NCBI GenBank assembly: GCA_027924585.1
Contig: BSBM01000461.1
Span: forward strand, 8,743,001-8,807,000
DNA from: Larix kaempferi
Lineage: Eukaryota > Streptophyta > Pinopsida > Pinales > Pinaceae
DNA: 64,000 nt
Direction of reading: 5' to 3'
The notes beneath the pieces were generated by a model. The model did no database searches. It was not told the origin of the DNA and saw only the letters and a program-made list of their open reading frames with translations. The position numbers and the translations under genes are program-made. This document shows, piece by piece, positions 12,000 to 23,345 of the stretch (the stretch's first letter is position 1; every line of letters starts with the position of its first letter).

Positions 12000-12780
12000 T
12001 ACTCACCATACATCATCCTGATGTATCCATGATCATCCTGATCATCATCACTGCAACGTCCTGCTGCATGTCATCTGGAGCAACATCCTGAAGCTCGTCA
12101 TCTATGATCATCCTGATCATCACTGCAACATCCTGCTGCATGTCATCTGGAGCAACATCCTGAAGCTCGTCATCTATGATCATCCTGATCATCAATGCAT
12201 CTACCTGATGCATACCAAGTATCTACCTGATACATATCATCATACATGATCCTCCTGATCATACAATGTATCCACCTGATACAAATACATGATACATATC
12301 ATCATACATGATCCTCCTGATCATCAATGCATCTACCTGATGCATACCAAGTATCTACCTGATACATATCATCATACATGATCCTCCTGATCATACAATG
12401 TATCCACCTGATACAAATACATGATACATATCATCATACATGATCCTCCTGATCATCAATGCATCTACCTGATGCATACCAAGTATCTACCTGATACATA
12501 TCATCATACATGATCCTCCTGATCATATAATGTATCCACCTGATACAAATACATGATACATATCATCATACATGATCCTCCTGATCATCAATGCATCTAC
12601 CTGATGCATACCAAGTATCTACCTGATACATATCATCATACATGATCCTCCTGATCATCAATGTATCCACCAGATACAAATACCAATACATGATACATAT
12701 CACCATACATGATCCACCTGATCATATCCAAGCAGAAACCAGAACATCATCCTGATGTTCATCATCCAGCGCTTACATCC
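12000..12780. repeat. Tandem short-hairpin array with 132-bp higher-order period
   Basis: Short inverted repeats with a conserved ATC-NNCCT-GAT core follow one another: GCATC/GATGC, GTATC/GATAC, ATGATC/GATCAT and ACATCA/TGATGT arms around five-base or three-base loops. A 132-bp block recurs starting at 12197, 12329, 12461 and 12593. The array sits just downstream of the RNase H stop in the element's 3' untranslated region. Confidence 0.9.
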
Positions 12781-12840
12781 ACAGCCATGTGAAGGATCCT
12801 CCTTCCAACATGCTTGGAATGGCTTCAGCAAATGTGTCCA

Positions 12841-13611
12841 TCACTTCTTCCTCGAAGTGTCCTCGATCTGAAGAACGCCAAGCCTCTCTCTGAAGTACTC
12901 GATCTTCACCCTGGCTAGTGGCTTCGTCAGCAGATCTGCAATCTGCTCGTCCGTCGCAACATACAGGAGCTTCACAGCTCCTCTCTGCACCATATCCCTG
13001 ATATAGTGGTATTTGATCTCTATGTGTTTTGACCTATCATGAAACACTGGGTTCTCAGACAGCTTCACACAACTCTGGTTATCACAGAAGATACCAGTAG
13101 CTTCCAACGGGAGATCAAATAACTCAGACAGTAGCTTCCGTAGCCATACTGCCTCACAACTAGCTGAACAGGCTGCAACATACTCTGCCTCAGCTGTACT
13201 CAATGCTACGCAGGATTGCTTCCTGCTAAACCAAGAGATCACACCTGATCCCATACTGAAGCAATACCCAGATGTGCTCTTCCTATCTGCAGCACTGCCA
13301 TCCCAATCTGAATCAACATAACCCTGCAGGTTAAACTTTTGATTCGCCTGATACCTGAGCTCATAATCCACTGTACCTTTCAGGTACCTCAGAACATGCT
13401 TTACAGCAACCAGGTGAACACTCCTCGGATCCGTCAGGAACTGGCTCAATGTGTTCATAGCAAAGAAAATGTGTGGTCTCGTGTTCGTCAGGTACATCAA
13501 GGACCCAATCATCTGACGATACATAGTGATATCAACCGGCTCAGATGAAGCATCACATAGAAGCTTCAGATTCGATGCCATAGGTGTGGCCATGGCTTTG
13601 CAATCCATCAT
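12841..13611 (-). CDS. Copia RT C-terminus and RNase H (256 codons)
   Basis: An uninterrupted frame starting MMDCKAMATPM, the usual copia phrase after the RT active region. Residues 30-85 hold YRQMIGSLMYLTNTRPHIFFA and HLVAVKHVLRYLKGT. RNase H runs from about residue 95 to 235 with all four acidic catalytic positions visible: YVDSDWDG, STAEAEYVA, FCDNQSCV and IADLLTKPL. This enzyme removes the RNA strand during reverse transcription. The RT polymerase domain is absent, so the product could at most supply RNase H. The frame overlaps the upstream remnant at an ATGATG, where a deletion shifted the phase. Confidence 0.9.
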   Translation of the reverse strand: MMDCKAMATPMASNLKLLCDASSEPVDITMYRQMIGSLMYLTNTRPHIFFAMNTLSQFLTDPRSVHLVAVKHVLRYLKGTVDYELRYQANQKFNLQGYVDSDWDGSAADRKSTSGYCFSMGSGVISWFSRKQSCVALSTAEAEYVAACSASCEAVWLRKLLSELFDLPLEATGIFCDNQSCVKLSENPVFHDRSKHIEIKYHYIRDMVQRGAVKLLYVATDEQIADLLTKPLARVKIEYFRERLGVLQIEDTSRKK

Positions 13612-14024
13612 CCCAAATCTTTCATCTCGAACTTGGCAGCAAGATTTCGCTGCGTGTTGGCAATCAATCTATCTTCACCAAGTTCTGCACACATATAAGA
13701 CTGCACCATGCTGTCTTGAAATCCATCTGGTGCATCTTCTATTTCATCACTTTTATATTTCTTAATGCTGCCATCTGCAACATGCTTGATCTGATAGTTC
13801 CATTTGGAAGTCATAACAAACTTCCTTTCACATCTTGGGACCGCATCCCAAACATCGTTCTTCATGATCGACGGATCATGGCATTCTTCCCGTATCCTGG
13901 GAACTTCAATATCTTCAATAGATAATTTGTTGCTGAACAAATGTTGTAGTTCTTCTTTTGTAGGAGATGGCATACGATCTTTCCTACACAACAAGTTAAA
14001 TTGCATGATTAGAAAACATCTCAT
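13608..14024 (-). pseudogene. Copia RT N-terminus, internally deleted
   Basis: The frame contains MKNDVWDAVPR, VMTSKWNYQIKHVADGSIKKYKS, the standard start of copia RT. It then jumps to EDRLIANTQRNLAAKFEMKDLG, which in intact elements lies about 150-200 residues further on. The palm segment with the polymerase Asp pair is therefore missing, and a second deletion separates MKDLG from MMDCK. Both junctions leave readable sequence, pointing to internal deletions rather than point decay. Upstream, SPTKEELQHLF may derive from the integrase-RT linker. Confidence 0.8.
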
Positions 14025-17000
14025 AGTTTTCAGAACAGATTCTTACACATAAAGAAATATGTCATACAATCATGCAATTATCTTTGCCAATGCTTCAATA
14101 CAACATTTATCCATATCCCATAACTTTCTAGATGCCTTCCAATCTCTACCAGAACATTGTTAAGAGTGTGCACAACTCCCAACATGTCAGCAAAGAGGTT
14201 TCATTCTAGATAAGTAGCAATGGAATGTTGTACAGTGCCATAGGCCACTTACCCATTTATATTAGTAGTATATTGTTCATTAATGCAACTATTCTAATAT
14301 GTACAATACATATCCTAAGTCTAGGAACATGAGCATATACATCATTGAACAATTTTATTTAAATAGACAAATATGCAAGAAATTAAAATACTTATCTTTG
14401 TTTGTTGGGTGGACTCCCTCTGAGTCTTCGCTTTCTTGCAGGAGCTACTGGAGTCCTAATTTGCAGTATCTTCTTCTACAACTTTTGTTGTGAAATGTAG
14501 AGAGATGGTCAAATCCCTTTGAATATCTGCATCCTTTCATAAACCACTGGAGTGTACTCCCTCTTGATCTTTGCTCCCTGGATTACCTGTCCTTGAACTT
14601 ATATACATTCTCGATCCCTATGCATGCTTATTAGTATCATGATTGTGTTATCCTTGTGATTTCATATAAAAACATACATTCATTAGTATATTATTAAAAC
14701 ACAATAATCTTAAGCATGTATACTCATGATCATTTCAAACAGAAATAATAAGCATTAGCATTCAAGGTTTATGTAGGATTCTTATGGTTAGTCAAATCAT
14801 AAGAAACATAACATGTCTAAACCTGTAATTACTCAAACCTATGACTCTTCAGGTTAGTTGAATCATCAATCAAGATAAGAGATATAATATGCATAAAACC
14901 ATGACTATTCAAACCTATGATTTCATGATTCTTCTGGTTAGTCAAATCAATCAATATAAGAGACTTATTATTTTACTTATATTCCTATTTGACCATAGGA
15001 CTTTTCTGGTTAGTCATATCATTAAACAAAGTAAAAAAAAACATAATATGCCTAAACCCATGATCATAATCAATCATGCCAAGTATGCTTATATAAAGGA
15101 TCTTATCACAAGATGAGATTGTAACTTGATATAGGAAAAACATACCTGGATTAGCATGCTAGCTAGTTATGTCTAACATACTCACATGATGTCTTCTTGT
15201 TCTTCTTCGATGACTTGTGCTAGTAACCTGTATATCTCATAAGTTAACTATTACAAAACCAAGTTATACATACCTCGTAGATGGATCTTCTATGAGATCC
15301 ATGACAATGGATGAATCTTTGTCCTCATGTTATCATGATCATATGTTCTTGGACCATAACATGATCTGTCTTTCTTGGTGTACCTTTCATGTTAGTAGAC
15401 AACATAAACCTCATACAACACCATAATGCATTAGTACAATCATAAGTGTCAACACCCTAACCAATGAATATATTCTATCATGCATTCATAATTTTGTTAA
15501 GGTGATACAACAAATCTAAAATCAAAATTGTACTAACCGTAATAACATGAAGACAAACATACCATAAACTTAATCATGGACAAATATCGAAACATACCTC
15601 GATGAGTCATACCTGTCGAGATCGCTTGTAACCTTCTTATGTAAGGCCTTATCCTCATCTCCCTCTAAGACAGGAACTTCTTTCACTTATGTAGGTGATC
15701 AATCCATCTTCTTCTAGGATTAACCCAATCCACTTGATTTGCAAGAACTGGACCTTGAGCTGGATATGGGTTTGTCAGAGAAACCCCAAAAATTCAAACT
15801 TTGAATTTCAACCTTTCGATAGGATAGGAATATGCGCCTTGATGAACTGATCAAACTGGTATATTCAGAATTTGAAAACTGCAAAGTTTCACTCCTCAAT
15901 TTTGCCTTTGAAACTTCCGGATTCACTGGACGTGACCCTGAACTGGGGTTTGATGAAGCCCACTCTTTTGCCCCATCAAAATGTTTGATCCAAAGCTCTA
16001 AGCTTCTATTTTTTTGAGGAGCTTCCAGCCGTGGTCACAGATTTCAAAAATTCCCATATTTACAGAAGCCCTAATTTTCCACTTTTCTGATCAAAGTCCC
16101 GAACTAGGGTCTAATCAAGCCCGGCCTTCTGCCCAACCAAAAATTCTGATCTTGGTCTCTAAATTTCTATTTTGATGAGTAGCATCCAGCCATGGTCTCC
16201 GATTACAAAAATTTCAACTTTCTTCAAAGCCCTAAATTCCGGAAGCCATGAATGAAGGTACCAAAAAATAATTCTGTTTTGACAGAAATATGTACCTGAT
16301 TGTTTCTGGTGTAACTCCGAAATTTTTGATCCACAGGGTCTAAAAAAAGTTTTCTGAGATAGCCTGACCTGTTAGCTTTCCATCCTGACAGGTCTGACCT
16401 CAATTGGATGTTCTGAGAGAGAGTTATGCCAAATGTCGCAACGTGACCTGTTTTGGGAAAATACAGGAGAGCGAACTTGTACGGCATGCCACGTGTCACT
16501 GTTTGACCTTCGGCCTCTGAACAAGTTTTCTGAGATAGCTCGGCCTGTTATCTTTCCATCCTGATAGGTCTGACCTCAATTGGATTCTCTGAGAGAGAGA
16601 TATGCCAAGTGTCGCAACGTGACCTGTTTATGGGATAATACAGGAGAGCGAAATTGTACGGCGTGCCACGTGTCACTGTTTGACCTTCGGCCTCTGAAAA
16701 AGTTTTCTGAGATAGCTCGGCCTGTGTACTACCTGTAACTTTTCACGAAATTTCATTTGGAGCTTCCTAGCCCAAGTTATGACCTTTTTCCCAAGGTCAC
16801 CTGATTTTGACTCAGATCTGGAAGAGGCAGAAACCCTATATTGTACAGATCATAAATCACAAAGTACAACGAATTAGAGGTTGTCCTTTGGACACAAGAT
16901 ACCTGGAGATCTCAGCTTCGGCCTGTAACAATTTCAGATCCGAAAACTTCGCCAAAACAGCTTTATAGCGAAAGTGCTACGATGACTGGTTTTTGCTATA

Positions 17001-17042
17001 TCAAGCCCTAGCATCGTAAGTGCAACAAGTGTCATACATGCC
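14025..17042 (-). other. Leader/5' internal region of the copia element, no gag found
   Basis: Three kilobases between the PBS and the RT remnant in which I recognise no gag, protease or integrase motifs. It has degenerate repeats with TCTGGTTAGTCAAATCA near 14780-15060 and a tandem duplication at 16348-16725. Short minus-strand frames at 15720-15926 and 16224-16499 show no family features. Confidence 0.5.
16348..16725. repeat. Tandem duplication, unit about 176 bp
   Basis: Two full copies (16348-16522, 16523-16699) and the start of a third, each beginning AGTTTTCTGAGATAGC and containing CCACGTGTCACTGTTTGACC. The CACGTG E-box/G-box core is in each full copy. The array lies in the element leader about 350 bp from the PBS. 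Confidence 0.85.
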
Positions 17043-17058
17043 ATATCATGCCTTCTTT

Positions 17059-17077
17059 CAGGCTAGCTCTGATACCA
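17059..17077 (-). other. Primer-binding site, initiator Met tRNA
   Basis: TGGTATCAGAGCTAGCC on the minus strand begins directly at the LTR edge and matches the 3' end of plant initiator tRNA-Met for 12 bases. Confidence 0.9.
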
Positions 17078-17715
17078 TGTTAAATTTTCTGAATTTACTT
17101 CAATATGATCTAGGATCTTAACTGAGAGAACAACATGTACAGCATATCAATCATGGAGACAATAATGCAAGCACACAAGAGACACAAAGATTTACTTGGG
17201 GAAAACCATAAAGGTGAAAAACCCCAATAACTTCCTCAGAGATAGATAGAGCAATGATACAACCAACCAATAGAGATAGCCATAATCTAGCAGCAATCCT
17301 CCTCCTCCATAAGTGTGCCTCTCCTCCTTGAGAGCATGTGTGAGAAGTGAGTGAGTAAATAGAGTGCCTCCAGCACTCTATTTATACTTGACTTGACTTG
17401 CCTTTTTACCTAACTCATGTAGGCTCGAACTTAACCACATAACATAATGCTGAGTGGGCCGACCCCCAATAGGGTGGTCTAATAACCCTTTGAACCACAT
17501 GGCCGGCCCCCAATAGGGTGGTCTAATAACCCTTTGACCCACATGACTTATACAGGGCCGACCCCAAATAAGGTGGTCTAATAACCCATCAAGTATAAGT
17601 TACGACACTTACAATATAAATGACGACACTTCCTTATAGAGGAATAATACCATCTCTATAGGAATACAATATACATATATGTGAAATACATTCTGAAGTT
17701 ACATATACATCAACA
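17078..17715 (-). repeat. 5' LTR of the copia element
   Basis: 638 bp, the same length as the partner LTR and nearly identical to it. Its TATA box is at 17376-17387. It is followed on the right by unrelated DNA starting GCTCTTCATCG. Confidence 0.95.
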
Positions 17716-17789
17716 GCTCTTCATCGATTGAATACCTTTGGTGAGAATGAAAACCTTCTACATTCTTCGACTGTGGAGATCCTCCTAGA

Positions 17790-18032
17790 TCAGGTAGGCC
17801 TTCTCAATTTCATAAAATAATCTTTTGCAAGCAAAATGCATCTATCCTCACTATTATGAAATAGTCTATCCTCCTCCTTGAGCAAGGATTTTATTGCATT
17901 CAAGCAAGCTGATTTTATAAGCCAAGAAGTCCCAATTTGAGAGGAGAATGTAGTTTCTAAAATAGCCATGCTATTAAAAAATTGGGTGATGCGATGAGAG
18001 AGAGAGGGGTCTTTTAACTTTAAAATACCCAT
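17790..18032 (-). pseudogene. Possible host exon fragment, function unknown
   Basis: An 80-codon open frame with balanced amino-acid composition and helical look (SHRITQFFNSMAILETTF, LIKSACLNAIKSLLKEEDRL) lies in a 333-bp island between the copia 5' LTR and LTR-like sequence F1. It does not resemble any retrotransposon protein I know, and it is cut off on both sides by repeats. The HEAT/ARM-like texture is only an impression; I do not assign a function. Confidence 0.3.
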
Positions 18033-18048
18033 TATTTAGCATTCCTAC

Positions 18049-19322
18049 TGTAATGCCCCATTTTGACCTTATTAACTGAACTAATTTGCTTATTACTGTG
18101 AGTCTTCATTAGTTTGATGACACTGTGGACATATGGTTTTATTATTTTATATAGATTATATATATGTGTGATGTTAATGTTATGAATTATATTCATGTTT
18201 TGATTATGTCTCTAGCATGCAAATTTACTAAATGATGGGTACATGGATACCGAGTTAAAAGTTAATTGTTGAATGGATAGATATGATACCAGGTGCATGG
18301 TACATAGAAATGAATTGCAATGTTGCTCATTAGAAATGAAATGTATATCCATGCAATGATTGCACGATATTCTCAATTGTGTGTTTGGAGACTAACCTAC
18401 AATTTAAAAGAGCTAAGTGGTAACTGGATCCTACGAGGAGGGAGTACCTTGGGGACATGGGTTCCAAAAGATAAATGGTATGCAACTGATGCATTATTTT
18501 TTTAGCATGAGTATTGTATTATTATCATGATATATGGGTAGGTGTGGGGTTTCAAGAAACTCAACTATCGAAATTGGTTATTCGATGACAAAACTTGAGT
18601 ACAACAGTCGCAATGCGGTAACTATGTCAAGGTAGACATATCCCCTTATCCATAGGAGGGGTGGAGGCATTTCCCACTGTTTATCCTTGGAACCCGGAGT
18701 CATGGGAGGGTCGCGCTACGGCGCACTCCCTAAGGTGTGTGATGATGACCAGTGTTTTCCTGCTAGGGAAGCTTGGTAGATGTAGTCGACACTTCCGCCT
18801 ACAGGTTCTAACTAGAGCCGGTCATGGCGTGACACTTCAAGGTAGTCCATCAGAGGAAGGATATGATGTGGAAGTTAGTTGTGAACTAGGTAGAAGGTGG
18901 TAGGTAGATAGGTATGTCATAGAAGGAAAAAGGGAAACATAATTTACTGTGTGTGTACTGAAAACCTTTCCTTGATTCTTATGTCGTAATTCAGTATGTT
19001 GTTTCATGTATTATGATAAATGGAGATAGTCATTCAAATTCTTATCTCGGTATGTGTCGACGGATAGTGATTTATGTAATTATGTGGTATGTTTGTTTTA
19101 GTACTATTACTGTACCTACACGAGGTATGGAATCCATAGCTACGCTTACATAACTCGCCTATATATGTTGGTATTAGTTATCTACTATACTATTAGAGTT
19201 ATGCTTGAATGCATTGTGATTGTGAATAAATTATGTTGGGAATTAATTATTACATATGTAGTTATGCATTGATATAATTGTGCCAGGTTGTACATGGAAG
19301 TTTTAATTGTAGTTAAGGTTAA
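18049..19322 (+). repeat. LTR-like sequence F1, left part
   Basis: It starts TGTAATGCCCCATTTTGACC, the same opening style as the LTRs of elements D and A. From about 18697 it matches 32783-33592 (F2), sharing TCATGGCGTGACACTTCA and GAGGAAGGATATGATGTGG. Element E interrupts it at 19322 and it resumes at 27025. No coding content is visible. Confidence 0.6.
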
Positions 19323-20197
19323 TGTTGAATCAAACCTAGTTGACAAGGATTCCCATCATTGTCAACACCAACCCACCACGATATCCCTGAGCACCGGCCC
19401 AGGCAGGTTTTACCTCGCCCAACAACACCTGCAGAGCAGATGGGGTCTCACCCGAGGCGATCAAGGGAGAGTGGACGAAACCATGTTTCCTCCGAATGAA
19501 GGAGGATGTGTGTGGCATCGGCTACTTAATCTTATTGCAACATTCAATAGTAAATATATGCATTCACTTCGACATTATTAGACTCGTAGCATCATTTAAT
19601 GGAAACATTCATTGTTGCAGCAGATTATAACAGTAAAACTACTATTGCATTAAAGAAACATTGCATTACCATCAAAAGACAGAAGACACAGCAGGATTGC
19701 ATAGTATAGTTTCATCACATCATATTATTACTGCAAAAACCCAATACAATGCCTCTGCAGATGATATATTTCAACAATATCTCTCAATCTTAGAGCATAC
19801 GCACAAACCGTATATCAAAAACTTCTCTTCTTTTTCCCTTCTCCTTACAACCTACAACTTTATGTCTATATATAGGCTTTTCCTTTGCAATGGTTGTCCA
19901 CTTACTAACAACTTGCTAACCAACTCTTGGACAAATGACCCAAAATCTAACTGACACGGTCCAAATCACCCAAAATCTAATTGACACGGTCCAAATGACC
20001 CAAAACCCTCCTACTATGGTACAATTAGCTCAAAATTACATTTCATATGGTCCAATGACCCAAAAACCCGCATATTGTGGTATAAACAACTCAAAAAATA
20101 CATAAAATAATCGAGCCTTCTTCCTTCCGCGACTTCCTCTGACGTGTCATAGCATCATCGATGCTACAATTCTTCCTTATCAAACCGCCTGCCAACA
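19323..20197 (-). repeat. 3' LTR of element E
   Basis: 875 bp, reading TGTTGGCAGGCGG to TTCAACA on the minus strand. A TATA box (CTATATATAG on the minus strand) is near 19866-19876. It is longer than the partner because a unit of about 30 bp with CCCAAAATCTAA and GACACGGTCCAAAT is repeated between about 19935 and 20000. Confidence 0.9.
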
Positions 20198-21362
20198 AGT
20201 CCCCAACACAATCCTGTGGCTCGCCCTCAAACCACGTCAACTGGAAATGGTGTATTCTACTAAGGGTGAACTATAGTTCTGCAACTGTTCTTGCTATCTG
20301 GATCGTGCAGTGTCATCCTACTCCTTCTTTTGATCATATGCTCGTTGTTATGTACTTCTTTCCCAAAAGTGAACTCTTCCTGGCTTACTGTCGCAGACGT
20401 TGCAAACTCATCCTCCAGTCTCGAGAGATCAATTGTAGACGGAGAGGAATTTTTCAAGCAACGCTAGGGTGTAAAAACGGCCAGTGGTTCTGGCACATTT
20501 GTTTCGCACCAGTAAGCACAGGTTACAGGGGCCCGAGGGCGACGACCCCCCCCTTTTGTGTGGTCGCAGGGACCACGAGACTTTTAACTATAACCAACTG
20601 CCTAGACTTCTTTGACGAGACTTCATGCTGGTAACCCTGGAGTGTTCGAGGCACAGCTTGCTCCAACTGCTCATGTACACTCGTGGTTCGGGCCCTCAGC
20701 GCACCGGGTGTGCTACCACAGGAAATAAAATGGATCATTTCCACAACCTCCTTGGAATTCCTAACTTAGCTAGATGCCTGAGCATGTCGTAACATAACCC
20801 CTCTTAATTGAAACAACCTCTGTGCTCTTACTCTCCTCAAGTCCTATATTAATACATTGCATTCAGCCGTTCATCTTCCTTGGCACTCCTTTGCACCACC
20901 TGCTCACACTCCAGGGTAATCATAATATTTCATTGTTCCATGTGAGTATTGTCCTGACTTCAAATCAATCGTACTTCTGCCTGTTTCCCTGCATGCAAAA
21001 AAGTGCGAAGAATCCCTTTGGCCATGCTATCATGGTGGATGCCTCATGCCAACCATGCAAACCATCCCTCCAAGTGCCATCGGCCATGCTGCCTCGGTGT
21101 ATCCCTAATTCCAAACATGCTTTCTTCTGGCACAATCTAAATCGACTAACGATCATATCCGTCAAAAAGGAAAAAGTCCCATCTACATAATGATTTTTTA
21201 TGTGACCCAATCGCAACGCTACTACTTGTCGCAGACCACTCCATACTTGCGGCAGAAGCCTCCCTCCTTCCTCATTCTATCCCTGTTGGTGTGCCATCTT
21301 GCCACCAATCGATCTACACTCTTCCATTTTTTATTTTTTTTTATTTTTTTTCTCGATGTGAC

Positions 21363-21895
21363 TCAGGCATCGCACTGTTCCAAGCCCGACCGATAGGGAT
21401 TCAACCTGCTACCATTAATCAATTTGGGGAGCATCACCCCATCCAAGTGCTGCAACTGTACTGCTCCTCCTGAAGTAATGATACTAATGCGATATAGACC
21501 AAGCCAATGCATCTGCAATTTTCCTGGATGTTTCATAAATTTACTTTCGTACAACAACACCAAATCACCTTGTTGAAACTGTTTGTTCTTGATGTGGTGA
21601 TCATGCCAAGCCTTCTGGCAATCCTTCTCCACACCCTGATGAAAATCGACGATAAAGCGATCTTCCTTCAGCGATATTACTGCATGTGACGTTCCTCTAA
21701 TGCTGTTGCAGCATCCATACCAGTTGCTGCCACTATGCGCAGACTCGGAATGATATACTCCATAAGCATAACCACTTCTTTTGGATACACCATCTTGACC
21801 AATGTCTGTCCTGTCAGTCCTTTGCATGTGGTGCGATAGGCCCACAATACTGCTGGGATTTTTAGATCCCAGTCATCGCGGTTCACATTACACAC
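21363..21895 (-). pseudogene. Gypsy integrase C-terminal part
   Basis: Two overlapping frames carry the integrase tail: [34 protein letters not shown], then AWHDHHIKNKQFQQGDLVLLYESKF, HPGKLQMHWLG and GGAVQLQHLDG. The last parts form the chromatin-side GPY/F-like module that follows the catalytic core in plant Tat/Athila-like elements. Frame changes near 21700 break it. The catalytic D,D-35-E core is absent; RT sequence lies directly upstream. Confidence 0.85.
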
Positions 21896-22180
21896 CTTTA
21901 CAGCGCATGTTCCAATATCTTAGGAAATATGTCCCAAAAATCATGGAGCAAATCAGTGACCTTGCTTATCAGCTCGTCATCCCAGTAATCCCCAACACTT
22001 GCAAACTTTGAATTATCCTCTGTCCCAATGTTAACCTTACGGATCTTTAGCGGCTGACTGATCGGATTGCTTGGCGCATTCGGTGGTACTACAACACAAT
22101 TTCCTTCTGATTCCTGGATATTCACATTTCGCGGATGATCACCATCTTCTGGCCCACCACTGATATTGAAGCATTCCATG
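21896..22180 (-). pseudogene. Gypsy RT N-terminal segment fused to integrase tail by deletion
   Basis: The frame includes IRKVNIGTEDNSKFASVGDYW and [18 protein letters not shown], the stretch just before the RT fingers in Tat-like elements. It ends at EHAL and is followed within a few bases by the integrase segment, so roughly 2 kb of pol has been removed. Confidence 0.8.
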
Positions 22181-22797
22181 AGAGTCTACATCTGGCATTG
22201 TGTGTGCGGATCCATAGGATATGCCACCGAGACAACCTGCAGAATTACATCATGGATGAGCTGTAATGCATTATTGACCTCTGGATCGGCGTCCGCAAAA
22301 CTGAATGTGTGAGTAAAGCATACTGTGAGCTCCATCCAAGTAGAAATTTCTCCTCGCAACTCAGCTGCAGTATACCATGATCATGGCATCTCATCCAAAG
22401 TATGGATAAAAGCATGGACCCACTCATCTCTTGGTCATGATACCCATAACTGCTGACACTCCATCAAGTGACCACCAGGATTGTTCCTACCCTCATACTT
22501 CCCAGTGTGGTAAACCTCAGTATCACCAAATCGTACCATCATCAATCTTTTGCATTTCGACTAGCCATCAATGGATGCCTTGTGTGTCTCCCACCAGCGT
22601 GCTCAGGCAGCCTTCAGTGCTTCGTTCAACACCAACAATCATTGTGGTTCGGAAACTCTTTCCTTGAACTTCAACAGAAAGTCAAATAAGCCAAGCAGTC
22701 CTTCATATAGTAGTAGTGTGACTGTTTCAGTTGCAACACGGCATAATGACTACATGATCAACCCACATTTACGGAGCAACACCTCGTGCAAGCGGTT

Positions 22798-23345
22798 CTA
22801 CCAATATTCTAGCGTATCATCAGATTCAGACGACGCAGAGCTGGCGCTGCGCCATCCCAACTCACCGTTGGCAGTCAGATGGATATAATCTTCAGAGATA
22901 TTGAATGCATGGTCCCATCCACTGGGATCGTCATCCTTCACTGGTTCTATGTAGCATTGTCCTTTAGTTGGATCCAACGGGGTGATAACTCTGAGATCGT
23001 GATTTTCAAAATTCATCATTCATCACATGAAATTGATTATAGCTCCACTATCATTAGCCCATCCAATCCCCAGTAATGCAGGATAAGAGCTTCCTCCTTC
23101 AACTACTTCTATTACATCAAAGTCGGCATATGTTTTCATTCCCTCAATGTCCACCACCATTCGTGGAACTCTCCCAATCGGTGTCACTTTATCATGATTA
23201 GCTAACCAGAGCTATACAAGAGACCAGCTCAATGGGGGACTCCCCATCTTCTGCCAAGCCTGCTTGGTCAAGATGTTAACATCCGAACCAAGATACAGAA
23301 TAACTGAATCAACATCATAGTCACCAATTTGAATATTCATTTGCA
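22798..23345 (-). pseudogene. Gypsy aspartic protease region
   Basis: The minus strand reads VDSVILYLGSDVNILTKQAW, then MVVDIEGMKTYADFDVIEVV, YPALLGIGWA, and downstream HDLRVITPLDPTKGQ and GELGWRSASS. This is the retropepsin region that cleaves the gag-pol polyprotein. The catalytic LDLGSD motif has become LYLGSD, so the active-site Asp is lost. A stop near 23215 and a frame change near 23030 also break it. Confidence 0.8.

Larger units (their letters stand above)
10507..17715 (-). mobile_element. Non-autonomous Ty1/copia LTR retrotransposon
   Basis: A 7.2-kb minus-strand element bounded by two 638-bp LTRs. The order on its own strand is 5' LTR (17715-17078), PBS complementary to initiator Met tRNA, a 3-kb leader without recognisable gag, a remnant RT, RNase H, two tandem arrays, a purine-rich tract (GTTAAGAGGGAGT) and the 3' LTR (11144-10507). 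Gag, protease, integrase and the catalytic RT core are missing, so transposition would need proteins from a related element. The flanks (TACCA left, GCTCT right) do not form a target duplication. LTR near-identity points to recent insertion or recent recombination. Confidence 0.9.

Noticed and set aside
12013-12213. 66-codon minus-strand frame with repeated DDELQDVAPDDMQQDVA
   Set aside because: It is a shadow of the hairpin array; the same DNA repeats continue with stops and no start context.
13526-14052. Plus-strand frames of 79-113 codons opposite the copia RT/RNase H
   Set aside because: They are antisense shadows of the recognised RT and RNase H coding strand.
19661-19954. 97-codon frame, also present at 26547-26855
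   Set aside because: It lies wholly within the two LTRs of element E and runs antisense to the element; repetition comes from LTR identity.
20161-20634. 157-codon plus-strand frame
   Set aside because: It starts in the element E 3' LTR, runs antisense to the element and has no recognisable motif.
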